This document shows, in pieces, positions 47,441-56,217 of a stretch of 64,000 nt of DNA (its first letter is position 1; the number at the start of each line of letters is the position of its first letter). Where the stretch lies: assembly GCF_000235505.1 (NCBI RefSeq), contig NZ_JH379027.1, positions 751,724 to 815,723 on the forward strand, given 5' to 3'. Made by a program: the position numbers and the translations under genes. The notes beneath the pieces are model-generated. The model was given only the letters and a program-made list of their open reading frames with translations. It had not been told where the DNA came from and did no database searches. Source of the stretch: Hungatella hathewayi WAL-18680 (GTDB taxonomy: Bacteria > Bacillota > Clostridia > Lachnospirales > Lachnospiraceae).

Positions 47441-47456
47441 CCCCCAATTTTTGGGC
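47441..47456 (-). terminator. Small hairpin before the first gene of locus B
   Basis: On the - strand CCCAA-AAA-TTGGG is followed by GGTTTTTC. The short stem and T-run could act as a weak terminator or attenuator just before ATG 47429. It directly follows the 29-bp repeat copy 2, whose own 5' stem arm is not conserved. Confidence 0.4.
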
Positions 47457-47483
47457 AAAAAATGCTTCGTATAATCTTCATTA
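47455..47483 (-). repeat. 29-bp inverted repeat, copy 2 (before locus B)
   Basis: Identical in all 29 bases to 7788-7816 but on the opposite strand. It lies 26 bases upstream of the locus B start codon, as copy 1 lies 17 bases upstream of the locus A start. The sequence on both outer sides differs between the copies. Here the left arm of the terminator stem is missing, so only a short TAAT/ATTA pairing remains around GAAG. Confidence 0.9.
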
Positions 47484-47496
47484 CTAGTTTATTAAT

Positions 47497-47525
47497 AGAA
47501 TAGTATCGTTTTCAAAATGAAACAA
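47497..47525 (-). promoter_or_regulatory. Weak candidate promoter of locus B
   Basis: On the - strand TTGTTT (47525-47520) and TATTCT (47502-47497) are 17 bases apart; each box matches the consensus in four of six positions. No stronger pair is seen between the locus B start and the divergent gene. The call is tentative. Confidence 0.3.
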
Positions 47526-47605
47526 CGTGGTAGAGTGTGAAGGGCTATAAGAATTTGCAAGAATAGTATTGCTTTATGTGCTTTTTCGTATGAAATTTCT
47601 TATAC

Positions 47606-47634
47606 TTTACTTTCACTTTGTATTTTTGTATAAT
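47606..47634 (+). promoter_or_regulatory. Promoter of the AlbA_2/ATP-binding gene
   Basis: TTTACT at 47606-47611 and a perfect TATAAT at 47629-47634 are 17 bases apart, about 85 bases upstream of the GTG at 47720. It points away from locus B, so this gene is its own transcription unit. Confidence 0.65.
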
Positions 47635-47719
47635 GTAGAACATAAATATAGGATTACTCCTGTAATGGAGAGTCAGAATTTAACAGAATATGTAAATTAT
47701 TGTTAGGGGGGAGACAAAC

Positions 47720-49231
47720 GTGACAATCGAGGAGGTTTTAGCTTTTGAAGAAATGCAAATATTTGAACGTAAAAGTATAGGTATAGAACCTAAGGCTTTG
47801 GCAATACCAATTGTTGCGTTTGCAAATGCGGATGGAGGAATAATAGCCATTGGTATCTCAGATAAGGCTAAAAGAATAGAGGGTATAGATTTTGAAATAA
47901 GTAAATTAAATGAACTTTTACGTGTTCCTTTTGATTTTTGTAATCCAACAGTAAAAGTAGAACTCGAGAAGATTCCATGTATTGATTTTCGAGGAAGAGA
48001 AAATCATGTTTTGCTGATGCATGTTGAGCCTAGTCCGGAGGTTCATGCAAACCAGGCAGATGAAGTCTACCTGAGAGTTGGAGATAAGTCGAAACTTCTT
48101 CCTTTTGATGAAAGGTTACAACTTACCTATGACAAGGGAGAACGCTATTTTGAGGATAAGCCAGTTCCTGATGCAGGATTGGATGATATTGATATGGTTT
48201 TTGTTAAAAGTTATATTGATAAGATTGGATACACCAAAACTCCATTAGAATATCTTAAACAAAATAAGGGATTTGTGAAAGAAAAAAATGGAATCACACA
48301 AATTAGTACGGCAGCAATACTTTTATTTGGAAAGAATCCTCAGAATTTTTTTCCGCGCGCAAGAATACGCTTTATTCGATATGAAGGTATTGAAGAAAAA
48401 TTTGGAACAGAGATGAATGTAATAAAAGATGTTATTTTTGAGGGAAATATTTTAACAATGTTGACTGATTCGATTGCTTATTTAGATACACAGATTAAAG
48501 AGAAAACTTACCTAGGTCAGGACGGAAGATTCGTTACAGAAGAGGAGTATCCTAAATTTGTTCGTCAGGAGTTAATTGTTAATGCAGTGACGCATCGTGC
48601 TTATAGTATAAGTGGGACTGATATCCAAATAAAGATGTTTGACAATCGTATTATAGTAGAGAGTCCTGGAAAACTGCCAGGACTTGTTAGAAAAGATAAT
48701 ATGCGCCATACTCATTTTTCAAGAAATCCTAAAATAGCCGAATTTTTAAAAGTGTACGAATTTGTAAAAGAATATGGTGAAGGTGTTGATCGTATGTGTA
48801 GAGAACTTGAGAGCATCGGATTGAAAGCACCTGATTATCATACAAATGCATTTTTATTACAAGCAGTTATTTATAATTCTAATTTGTCAAAAACGGCTAT
48901 TGAAATAGAAAATATGGCTATTGGGGACAAAAAGACGGCTATTGGAGATGAAAAGACGGATTTTATAATAGAAAAACTGGCTATTGAAACCTTAAGATAT
49001 GCGATGTCTAAATGTAATTTTAGTGAACCAACAGAAAAAAATATTTTTAGAGTATATGAAGAGATAGAAACAAATCAAATTTTTGGAGCTCCAGAAATTA
49101 AAGTAATATTGAATTGTGCTACTACAACATCTAAGGATATTATGAAAAAACTTCGTGATATGGAGGTTGTTAGGGGAGTAAAGGGACGCGGAAAAGGGAA
49201 ATATAGGTTTGCTTATAAAAGTGAAATGTAA
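47720..49231 (+). CDS. AlbA_2/divergent AAA ATP-binding regulator-like protein
   Basis: 503 residues. The N-terminal AlbA_2 (Schlafen-like) domain has EEMQIFERKSIGIEPKALAI, IVAFANADGGIIAIGISD and EVYLRVGDKSKLLPFDERLQ. The middle part resembles the HATPase_c_4/RecG-like region common in these proteins: YPKFVRQELIVNAVTHRAYS, IKMFDNRIIVESPGKLPGLV and EYGEGVDRMCRELESIG. A linker holds the near-repeat TAIGDKKTAIGDEKT. The C-terminal part is a winged-helix-like segment (EPTEKNIFRVYEEI, SKDIMKKLRDMEVVRGVKGR). Such proteins are thought to be DNA-binding regulators; their targets are mostly unknown. GTG 47720 follows GGGGGGAG. It stands between locus B and an IS66 remnant, with its own promoter. Confidence 0.82.
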   Translation: MTIEEVLAFEEMQIFERKSIGIEPKALAIPIVAFANADGGIIAIGISDKAKRIEGIDFEISKLNELLRVPFDFCNPTVKVELEKIPCIDFRGRENHVLLMHVEPSPEVHANQADEVYLRVGDKSKLLPFDERLQLTYDKGERYFEDKPVPDAGLDDIDMVFVKSYIDKIGYTKTPLEYLKQNKGFVKEKNGITQISTAAILLFGKNPQNFFPRARIRFIRYEGIEEKFGTEMNVIKDVIFEGNILTMLTDSIAYLDTQIKEKTYLGQDGRFVTEEEYPKFVRQELIVNAVTHRAYSISGTDIQIKMFDNRIIVESPGKLPGLVRKDNMRHTHFSRNPKIAEFLKVYEFVKEYGEGVDRMCRELESIGLKAPDYHTNAFLLQAVIYNSNLSKTAIEIENMAIGDKKTAIGDEKTDFIIEKLAIETLRYAMSKCNFSEPTEKNIFRVYEEIETNQIFGAPEIKVILNCATTTSKDIMKKLRDMEVVRGVKGRGKGKYRFAYKSEM

Positions 49232-49325
49232 TAAATTATGATGAATGTAGAAAATATCTAAGTGAAAAAATTGTTGGGGGCGTGCATTTTACTCTGATTT
49301 TTTGTTACATTCTATCCTCGCCTTC

Positions 49326-50939
49326 TCACGGCGCAAGATCTTTGAGTTCTGCATCGGTGGTGTCCGTTCCAGATGGGCTGTCGAGCAGGTATTTCAGATA
49401 GTTGTATGGGTGAAGCCCGTGGGCTTTTGCCATCTCTACCATGGTATAAACTACCATACTCGCGTTTGCACCATCCTGGCTGTCACTAAACAGCCAGTTC
49501 TTACGGCCCAATGTCACCGGGCGGAGGGAATTCTCCGATGGGGTGTTACTCAGTCAGCAGCGTCCGTCTACGAGGTAAGTCAACAAAGTGTCTTTTCGAT
49601 TTCGGATATATGTTACTGCCCGATCCATGCGGTTCCCTGTTTCTGGATGCTGGTCATCGAGCCAGCGCACGAAGCCTTCCCCAACCGGCTTTGCATCCTT
49701 CTGGCGGCGTTTGTATACCTGTGCATAGGACAGTCCTTTTTCCTTATAGCTTCGTTCGTATTCAAACAGTTTGCGGCAGTAAAGGACACCCTGTACTGCC
49801 GGATGGCTGTAGTCTTTCTCATGGCCCTTCGGGATGACTTCCATCAGGTATCTCTGTATGTGTGCTTAACAGCAGCAGCGGCGTATCTTCTTCAGCTGGT
49901 TATAACCACTGTAACCATCCACCATAACATAGGAACCTTCATCGATCCCATCCAGAAAGTCCACTGCATTTCCCCCGGCTCTGGTTTCTGTATAATGATA
50001 TAAGATGATGGGAGGGAGCCGGTCCTCTCCGGAACGCATCGGCCAGATATAAGACTTGCTCTGTGGCCGCCGGCCAGGTTCTTTCAGGACCTGGATTGGT
50101 GTTTCGTCAGCCATCAGGAAGTGTCTTTTTAACAGTTCCCAATGAAAGTAATCATATACGGGCTTCAGATAGTTCTGGGCGCAAGTGATGATCCAATTCG
50201 CCATGGTCGTTCTGCTGATACTGACTCCAAGAAGTTCAAATCCCTTCTCCTGCCGATACAGAGGAAGTTTATCTGCATATTTTTCATACATGATATGTGA
50301 CACCAGGGATGCAGAAGCATATCCGCCTGGGATAAGTGCCGGGCTCCCTTCGTTTTTGATGAACTGCGGATCCTCCGTGTCTTTACAGGCTGGTCACCCA
50401 TAGGTGGTGGCAATGTACACGATACGCTCCAGCTTTGCCCTGGTATAATGAGTTCTGTCCGTATCTCTTCATGGACGATCGGGATCATGCCGGCTCCACA
50501 CTCCGGGCACTGCTTCTCTTATTCGGACAACGTATTTACTTCTTTATAGTGGATTGGAAGATTTGCGGACATCTCATCATAGTCCGCTTTGGGCTTACGT
50601 TCCCGCTTGCTGGTCTTTACTTCGATGAACTCCGGCTCAATGAGCTCCGGCAATGCTTTTTCCTCGGAACCGGATCCTGAGAAAAAGCTCAGCTGGCCGG
50701 GCAGACCACTGCGCCGTTCACTGGAACTGCCAAATAACTTCTGCTTGAAGTATTCAAGCTGTGCCTGCAGGTTTGAAATGATCCGGTCTTTTTCATCGTC
50801 CCTTGCATTGCGCTCTTCGAAATCTTCTGCAAAGATATGTTCAGGTCATTCTGGGTACGGATCGTCATATTAATTGTGAGATTGTATCCTTCAGCTCCCT
50901 GAACTGGATATCCTTTGCACCGGATGCTATGAGTGTCAG
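49326..50939 (-). pseudogene. tnpC: IS66 TnpC transposase remnant
   Basis: Pieces in several frames. Near 50930-50500 are a start-like GAKDIQFRELKDT and the coiled-coil region; 50488-50300 holds the part around the zinc-binding domain. 50303-49866 gives MYEKYADKLPLYRQEKGFEL, SISRTTMANWIITCAQNYLK and FLMADETPIQVLKEPGRRPQ, ending in MVDGYSGYNQLKKIRRC. 49844-49554 and 49517-49326 supply VGEGFVRWLDDQHPETGNRM and MTLGRKNWLFSDSQDGANAS. A stop lies at about 49866 and another frame break at about 49550. No active protein is possible. Confidence 0.82.
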
Positions 50940-51153
50940 CTCCTTCGTTTTATTACTGGTATTTTACCAGAAAACGAAGAAATCAGTCCTGGCGGCGATT
51001 TCGTCATAATGACGGTGGATAAACGATTCGGATATCAGGTAAAAACTGGATAAACCAGGATATTTACTGTCACAGACACCTCAAAATACCATGAGATACG
51101 ATGAAACAGTTATCACGCAGACGTTATCCCACCTTGGTGAAAAAGCAAAGCGT

Positions 51154-51543
51154 TTATCCACACATCCAGCTGAAATGCCGCCGGAAAATTTCGGCAATTT
51201 CACGATGGATTTTTTTAACTGGTTTGGATTGCTTTGGGCTGCTCAATATCCAGTCCAGCTGACGCCAGGTAATTGCCTGGATCTCGGAACTTTTCTGTGG
51301 CCAGCGGTACCGGCCCTGTGTAACGCTCAGCCTTTTATAAAGGAGAACATATCCAGCTGGTTCATGGAGCAGGATTTTGATCCAGTCACATCGTTTCCAA
51401 CAGAAGAGGAACAGGGATGACTGGTCCGGATTCATGGAAAGCTTGTCCCGGATAATGTAGCAGAGACCATCGATGGATCTACGCATATTGGTTGTGCCAC
51501 ACACGATATAGACGTTGTCCACCACGGAGATATCGCCTAGCAT
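51154..51543 (-). CDS. tnpB: IS66 TnpB (Orf2) accessory protein, apparently intact
   Basis: 129 residues: MLGDISVVDNVYIVCGTTNM and RRSIDGLCYIIRDKLSMNPD, then LFLFCWKRCDWIKILLHEPA, GYVLLYKRLSVTQGRYRWPQ and SSEIQAITWRQLDWILSS. This is the typical IS66 Orf2 sequence and length. It overlaps the tnpA remnant by a few bases. Since tnpA and tnpC next to it are broken, it has no working partner here. Confidence 0.82.
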   Translation of the reverse strand: MLGDISVVDNVYIVCGTTNMRRSIDGLCYIIRDKLSMNPDQSSLFLFCWKRCDWIKILLHEPAGYVLLYKRLSVTQGRYRWPQKSSEIQAITWRQLDWILSSPKQSKPVKKIHREIAEIFRRHFSWMCG

Positions 51544-51790
51544 ACCATGCCTCCCACAAGGCCGAGAACACGATCCAGTATGGCCGGATCCACACCATTG
51601 GCAATACGGATTGTCACATCGCCAAGCGATATTTCTATCCTTGCAGATATTTCTGAGATTCTGGATGGATCCTCTAACGCTGGCTGGACTGGAAACATGG
51701 ATTCCGGCTTTTCTGCCTTTGGATTGAAAGTTAAACGAACCACATCCTGCGCTGGCAATGGTTCTGGTTCTACATTGGAAATGGATTCAG
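51537..51790 (-). pseudogene. tnpA: IS66 TnpA (OrfA) C-terminal remnant
   Basis: The readable part (EPEPLPAQDVVRLTFNPKAE, then SARIEISLGDVTIRIANGVD and PAILDRVLGLVGGMVC) is the C-terminal half of IS66 OrfA. In-frame stops lie just upstream, and the N-terminal helix-turn-helix part is absent, so the element is cut here. Confidence 0.72.
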
Positions 51791-51936
51791 GAATCTAACA
51801 GCAGCCAGATGCTAAAAGGAGATATTTTTACATCCATTTGTTTGAGCAATGTTACTGATAAAATCCAGGAACAAAAAACGCTAGGACAGCAACCAAACTT
51901 TGTAAATCCATAATATCCCTTTTGAAATTAATGTTT

Positions 51937-52902
51937 CTATAATATTTTTCTCCAATAGTCTAACATCTGTCCAATTGATGTATCAAGCGATACTTTTTGA
52001 CACCATGCGGTGTCTCGTTTCAATTTTGTTACATCGCCCACAATAATTTTTTCATCAGTTGGTCTTAAAAGTTTAGGATCAATTTCCAATTTGAATTTTA
52101 TATTTAGATATTTTTCAATTATTTGTATAATATCTTTTATTTGATAAACTTTTTCCGAAGATATATTGTATACATCACCATGGTTCCCCTTATGAGCCAA
52201 AAGTTGAAGTGCATTAATTAAATCGCTGCAATCCATAATCGCACGTTTGGATTCAATATTTCCTACTTTCAAAATGGGAAATGTAGTACCCGACTTTTCC
52301 CATAAAATTGCACGCTTGGTAAAGTCGGATGTAACATCGTTAACTTTACGTGTACCGGTAGTGTTAAAAATTCTTGCCCGTATTGTTTTTATATTATCGT
52401 TCATATAATATTGATAGGCTAATAAGTCTTGTCCTACTTTACTAACGCCATAAGGATGCAATGGTTTTAGTTCAGATGTTTCTTGTACATAAGGATTATT
52501 GAGTTCTTCTAAAGTTTGTCCGTATTCAGCGCTTGAACAGGCAACTACAATGATTGGATCATATTCAGAACGTCGCTTTCTGATTCGTTTTATTGCTTCA
52601 AATAAAGCAACTGTACCTCCAATATTTGTTTCTAATGTTTCATAAGGCCGTTCCCATGACACGGTGGGATAACTTTGAGCTGCGAGATGATAAATCTCTG
52701 TTGGCAAAAAACGTTCAATAATACTTTCTATACTTTGTGGATAGCGTACGTCGCATTCTATCATTGGAATTTTAGCATCAAGTTCTTTTATGTTTATCGT
52801 GGGGTTATAATAGGTCCCTATTACCAAATCACCTTTTTGATAAAAATATTCTACCATATGGGAGCCCACCATACCACCTGCGCCAGTTACTAAGACAGAC
52901 AT
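51937..52902 (-). CDS. GDP-sugar 4,6-dehydratase-like SDR
   Basis: 321 residues. SVLVTGAGGMVGSHMVEYFY, EIYHLAAQSYPTVSWERPYE, TNIGGTVALFEAI and the catalytic HPYGVSKVGQDLLAYQYYM place it near GDP-mannose 4,6-dehydratase and GDP-heptose dehydratase (DmhA/WcbK-like) or the matching reductases. The HddA-like kinase gene overlaps its start by 13 bases, which favours a GDP-heptose or GDP-mannose-derived sugar. AGGAGGTGATTAA lies before ATG 52902, inside the kinase gene. It is the last gene of locus C. The exact substrate is unknown. Confidence 0.78.
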   Translation of the reverse strand: MSVLVTGAGGMVGSHMVEYFYQKGDLVIGTYYNPTINIKELDAKIPMIECDVRYPQSIESIIERFLPTEIYHLAAQSYPTVSWERPYETLETNIGGTVALFEAIKRIRKRRSEYDPIIVVACSSAEYGQTLEELNNPYVQETSELKPLHPYGVSKVGQDLLAYQYYMNDNIKTIRARIFNTTGTRKVNDVTSDFTKRAILWEKSGTTFPILKVGNIESKRAIMDCSDLINALQLLAHKGNHGDVYNISSEKVYQIKDIIQIIEKYLNIKFKLEIDPKLLRPTDEKIIVGDVTKLKRDTAWCQKVSLDTSIGQMLDYWRKIL

Positions 52903-53918
52903 TTAATCACCTCCTGATTTTGATTTGTCTTTAATTCTTCTGGGGTATAATATATGACTTTTGTTCCCGAATTTTCAAATTCAAATGGTACATATAATAA
53001 ATTTTGAAGTGCTTGTCTTACACAATTTTGTTTATCCTTCTCAACATAGAAAAGTAAAAATCCACCACCACCAGCACCAAGTAACTTTCCACCAAGAGCG
53101 CCTGCATTTATTGCAATCTTGTATAGTTCATCAATTGATGCCAAAGAAATTTGATTAGAAATTCCTCTCTTTAGTTTCCAGGTGTAATCTAATAAACGTC
53201 CAAATTCATTTATATCTGAATATTTATTAGTCAATATTTTCTCGGCCTCGTTAACAAGTCCTAGCATTTCTATTAATTCAGTTTTTTTTGTTTCTAAAGA
53301 TTTTTTAGTTTCTATTTGTATATCAGATGAGAATCTTGAAAACCCAGTAAAAAATAGCATTAAATTTTCATTTAAAAGTAATTTCCGTTCAGGTGAAATA
53401 ATAATAGGTCTTACGGAAAAGCCAATTTCATTAAATTCTATTCTATTAAAACCGCCATAAGCTGCTGCAATTTGGTCCTGTATACCACCGACTTCATTGC
53501 AAAGTGTTCTTTCTACATAGATTGCTTCTTTTGCAAGTGTATCTTTATCTACATACTTTCCTTTTAAAGCATAAAATGCGTTTAGCATTCCTACAACAAA
53601 AGAGCTGCTAGTTCCGAGTCCAGAGCGTGCAGGCAAGTCTGCTTCATAAATTAAACGAATTTCCTTCATGTTCAAAAAACGCATAGTTTCCCTTATGGCT
53701 GGATGCTGTATGGCATCGAGATGCTTAACTCTTTCTATTTGGGAATATGTAAGTTCAGTGGAAAACTCAAAAAAACGTGGTAAATGCCGAACATTAACAT
53801 AGCAATATTTATCAAATGTTGTAGAAATGACTGCCCCACCATATTTTTTATAAAATTCAGGAAAGTCAGTTCCTCCTCCAAAAAATGACATTCTGAAAGG
53901 TGTTTGTGTAATAATCAT
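52890..53918 (-). CDS. hddA: GHMP kinase, HddA-like (heptose-7-phosphate kinase)
   Basis: 342 residues. ITQTPFRMSFFGGGTDFPEF at the N-terminus, the ATP loop DLPARSGLGTSSSFVVGMLN and the C-terminal GALGGKLLGAGGGGFLLFYV are the three GHMP kinase motifs, in the version found in HddA. HddA makes D-glycero-D-manno-heptose 1,7-bisphosphate for GDP-heptose. GmhA and HddC partners are not seen here but could lie past the window end. Other anomeric sugar kinases of this family share the motifs, so the substrate is a family-based guess. Confidence 0.82.
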   Translation of the reverse strand: MIITQTPFRMSFFGGGTDFPEFYKKYGGAVISTTFDKYCYVNVRHLPRFFEFSTELTYSQIERVKHLDAIQHPAIRETMRFLNMKEIRLIYEADLPARSGLGTSSSFVVGMLNAFYALKGKYVDKDTLAKEAIYVERTLCNEVGGIQDQIAAAYGGFNRIEFNEIGFSVRPIIISPERKLLLNENLMLFFTGFSRFSSDIQIETKKSLETKKTELIEMLGLVNEAEKILTNKYSDINEFGRLLDYTWKLKRGISNQISLASIDELYKIAINAGALGGKLLGAGGGGFLLFYVEKDKQNCVRQALQNLLYVPFEFENSGTKVIYYTPEELKTNQNQEVIKCLS

Positions 53919-53944
53919 AATAATCTCACTTTCTTTAAAAATAA

Positions 53945-55102
53945 TTAATAAATCACTGTTCGGGTTTTCCTACATAATTCTTTTGCTATTGTATCCCATT
54001 CGAGTTCTTGAAGTTTTTCATTTGCACCGATAGTTAATATGTCAAATAATTCATTATTTTTAGCAAATTTTATCATGGCTTGTGACAGTTCTTCAGCTTT
54101 TCCTGGTGTAACTAAAATGCCTGTTTTCCCTTCTGTTATTTGTTCTCTTAAACCACCTGTATTACTCGCAATTACTGGAATAGAGTAATCCAACGCAATT
54201 AAAAGGGCACCGGATTGTGTTGCATCAATGTATGGAACAATTAAAACAATATTTGGGCCATTAAAAAAACTTTCGACTTCACAGTCCTCAATCCATCGGT
54301 TAAAAATGGTTATATTAGGAAGATTTGAGTAGGCTGTTTTATATTTTTTAAAATTTCCAGAACCTGCAATGGTGAGAGAGACATTATCGCACAAGGATGT
54401 GACTTGTTTGTACGCCTCAGCCAAAATATCTAATCCCTTATAGTCTTCAATGCGTCCGAAAAAAAGAAAGTTAATTTTCTCTGCATCATAATGAATAGAG
54501 ACTTTTTTATTTTTAATATATTTATAAAAGGAGTGGCGTCCCAACGGAATATAAAACACGTTTTCCCTTTTATGATATTTTTTTTCTACATAATGAATAA
54601 AGGCTTGGCTGTGAACAAAGATAGCTTTTGCAGAATAATAAATTTTTTGCATACCAAAGAGATTTAAAAAGGTTATGTTTTTGTCGCCACTATGGGGTTT
54701 GGGGTCGTGATTGATGACACAAACAGGGACATTATGGAACACTTGATTAATCATATGTGTCCATAAGGCGACCATTGGACATACAATAAATTCCAGTTCA
54801 TAATTTTTTAAGGCAAAAAATAACTTCCATCTGCCACAAGCAAAAAAACATATAGTTCTAAAGAAGAATTCTTTTTTAGAACTATATGTCTTTATCAAAA
54901 TTAATTTTTCAAACGGTAATAATTTCCAATATGATAGGTTAGTACATTCGGAGGAAATGACCGCGACTACTGATTCACCAGATTCTAGTAATGCTTTCGA
55001 CAATTCATATGAATCTAAAGCTCCCCCTCCGTTTTTTCCTGTATAGTTTACCAATAATACTTTCTTTTTAGGGATTTTAGAACCGCTATCTTTAATTATC
55101 AT
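53945..55102 (-). CDS. GT4-family glycosyltransferase
   Basis: 385 residues. KKVLLVNYTGKNGGGALDSY is the glycine-rich N-terminal loop. The C-terminal domain has INFLFFGRIEDYKGLDILAE, NIVLIVPYIDATQSGALLIA and PVIASNTGGLREQITEGKTG, in which the usual E..G..lEA is TQSGALLIAL, a known GT4 variant. It likely adds one sugar of the locus C repeat unit. AGAGGT precedes ATG 55102. Confidence 0.87.
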   Translation of the reverse strand: MIIKDSGSKIPKKKVLLVNYTGKNGGGALDSYELSKALLESGESVVAVISSECTNLSYWKLLPFEKLILIKTYSSKKEFFFRTICFFACGRWKLFFALKNYELEFIVCPMVALWTHMINQVFHNVPVCVINHDPKPHSGDKNITFLNLFGMQKIYYSAKAIFVHSQAFIHYVEKKYHKRENVFYIPLGRHSFYKYIKNKKVSIHYDAEKINFLFFGRIEDYKGLDILAEAYKQVTSLCDNVSLTIAGSGNFKKYKTAYSNLPNITIFNRWIEDCEVESFFNGPNIVLIVPYIDATQSGALLIALDYSIPVIASNTGGLREQITEGKTGILVTPGKAEELSQAMIKFAKNNELFDILTIGANEKLQELEWDTIAKELCRKTRTVIY

Positions 55103-55136
55103 AAAATACCTCTTTTCAAAATCCTTTAAAAATTGC

Positions 55137-56198
55137 TTATAAATTATTTAATATCCGCATGCTATTTTTCGTTAAGTTAACAGCTGCTTTTTCAAGAAAA
55201 AATGAACTTATTAATAAGATGGTAATAAATATAATACCTAATGAAAATATTTTTAAGGATCCATCACTAAAATAATTCATAATTGTACATATTACAAAAT
55301 GTAAAGTGTAAGCAGGATAACAAATTTTAGATAAAAAGTCTATTAATTTATTTTTTCCTATATATAACTCACTCCAAAACGCAATACTAATATTTACGGC
55401 AAGTAAAAAGATATATACAAAGTCGTTTCCTCCTGAAAAATCACCCATAATTAGTCCCCATTTGTCAGTAATAATTAAGATAAACAATATAAATTGAGAC
55501 AAACATGAACATAACCCAATCAGCTTTTTCTGTGTCATGTTACATGAAAGTAATAAAAGTCTTTCAACTATGAAGTGGCAGAACACGCCTAAAAATGTTC
55601 CAGCTATGACTCTTAATAGACCATCGTTTAAATAAAATTCACTATTTAAAGGCCAGGCATCCACATGACCTTTTGCGACATAAAAATAGTTATAAATGAT
55701 TAAAGCAATAATGACAGAAAATATTCTTTCAAATGCCTCATGATATAAAGATAATATATTCCAAATTATAAATGTAGAAAAAAACAAAGCGGGAATATAC
55801 CAAAGTACTGGAACAATTGAATTTGGATTGTTTGGTATAATCCAATCCCCCATACAAAATTCCAGAATGTGGCTCATAAAATAGATAATGCTTCTTTTAA
55901 TACTACGATTACCTATAACACAATTAAAAACGGCTAGAATGATGATGGGAATAATATAAATAAAATACAAATTCAAAAAACGTTTTAGAAGATAATGTTT
56001 TTTTGGTGCGGAATGATAATGCTTTGCTATTAAAAATCCAGATAAGATTGCAAAGAAATCAACCATGATATACCCCTGGCCACCTCTAATAGGTTTCATA
56101 CAGAATGCAATTTGAAAATGAAGATAACATACTATTATTGTAGCAATAATTCTATATATTTGTATTATCTCATTTAGTGGTTTGTCTACTTTTTCCAT
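55137..56198 (-). CDS. Membrane acyltransferase, family 3
   Basis: 353 residues with about ten membrane helices. EIIQIYRIIATIIVCYLHFQ with the conserved His in helix 1, QGYIMVDFFAILSGFLIAKH and WIIPNNPNSIVPVLWYIPAL match acyltransferase family 3. The role is probably O-acylation of the locus C polymer. It lies between the flippase and GT4 genes on the - strand, 19 bases after the flippase stop. Confidence 0.83.
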   Translation of the reverse strand: MEKVDKPLNEIIQIYRIIATIIVCYLHFQIAFCMKPIRGGQGYIMVDFFAILSGFLIAKHYHSAPKKHYLLKRFLNLYFIYIIPIIILAVFNCVIGNRSIKRSIIYFMSHILEFCMGDWIIPNNPNSIVPVLWYIPALFFSTFIIWNILSLYHEAFERIFSVIIALIIYNYFYVAKGHVDAWPLNSEFYLNDGLLRVIAGTFLGVFCHFIVERLLLLSCNMTQKKLIGLCSCLSQFILFILIITDKWGLIMGDFSGGNDFVYIFLLAVNISIAFWSELYIGKNKLIDFLSKICYPAYTLHFVICTIMNYFSDGSLKIFSLGIIFITILLISSFFLEKAAVNLTKNSMRILNNL

Positions 56199-56217
56199 GC
56201 AAACAATACTCCTTGTC

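Larger units (their letters stand above)
49320..51800 (-). mobile_element. IS66-family remnant, different subgroup from the first
   Basis: On the - strand a truncated tnpA, an intact-looking tnpB and a multiply broken tnpC follow in order, as in IS66. The protein sequences differ clearly from the element at 24019-26712. No GTAAGCG-type terminal repeat was seen at either edge, and the N-terminal part of tnpA is missing, so the ends are lost. Its orientation is opposite to the first element; the two flank locus B. Confidence 0.82.

Noticed and set aside
49302..50003. Long + strand frame of 233 codons over the second IS66 remnant
   Set aside because: It is antisense to clear TnpC fragments and resembles nothing.
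24019..51800. The two IS66-family elements as ends of one composite transposon
   Set aside because: Their proteins are clearly different subgroups, both are decayed, and the second has no recognisable ends.
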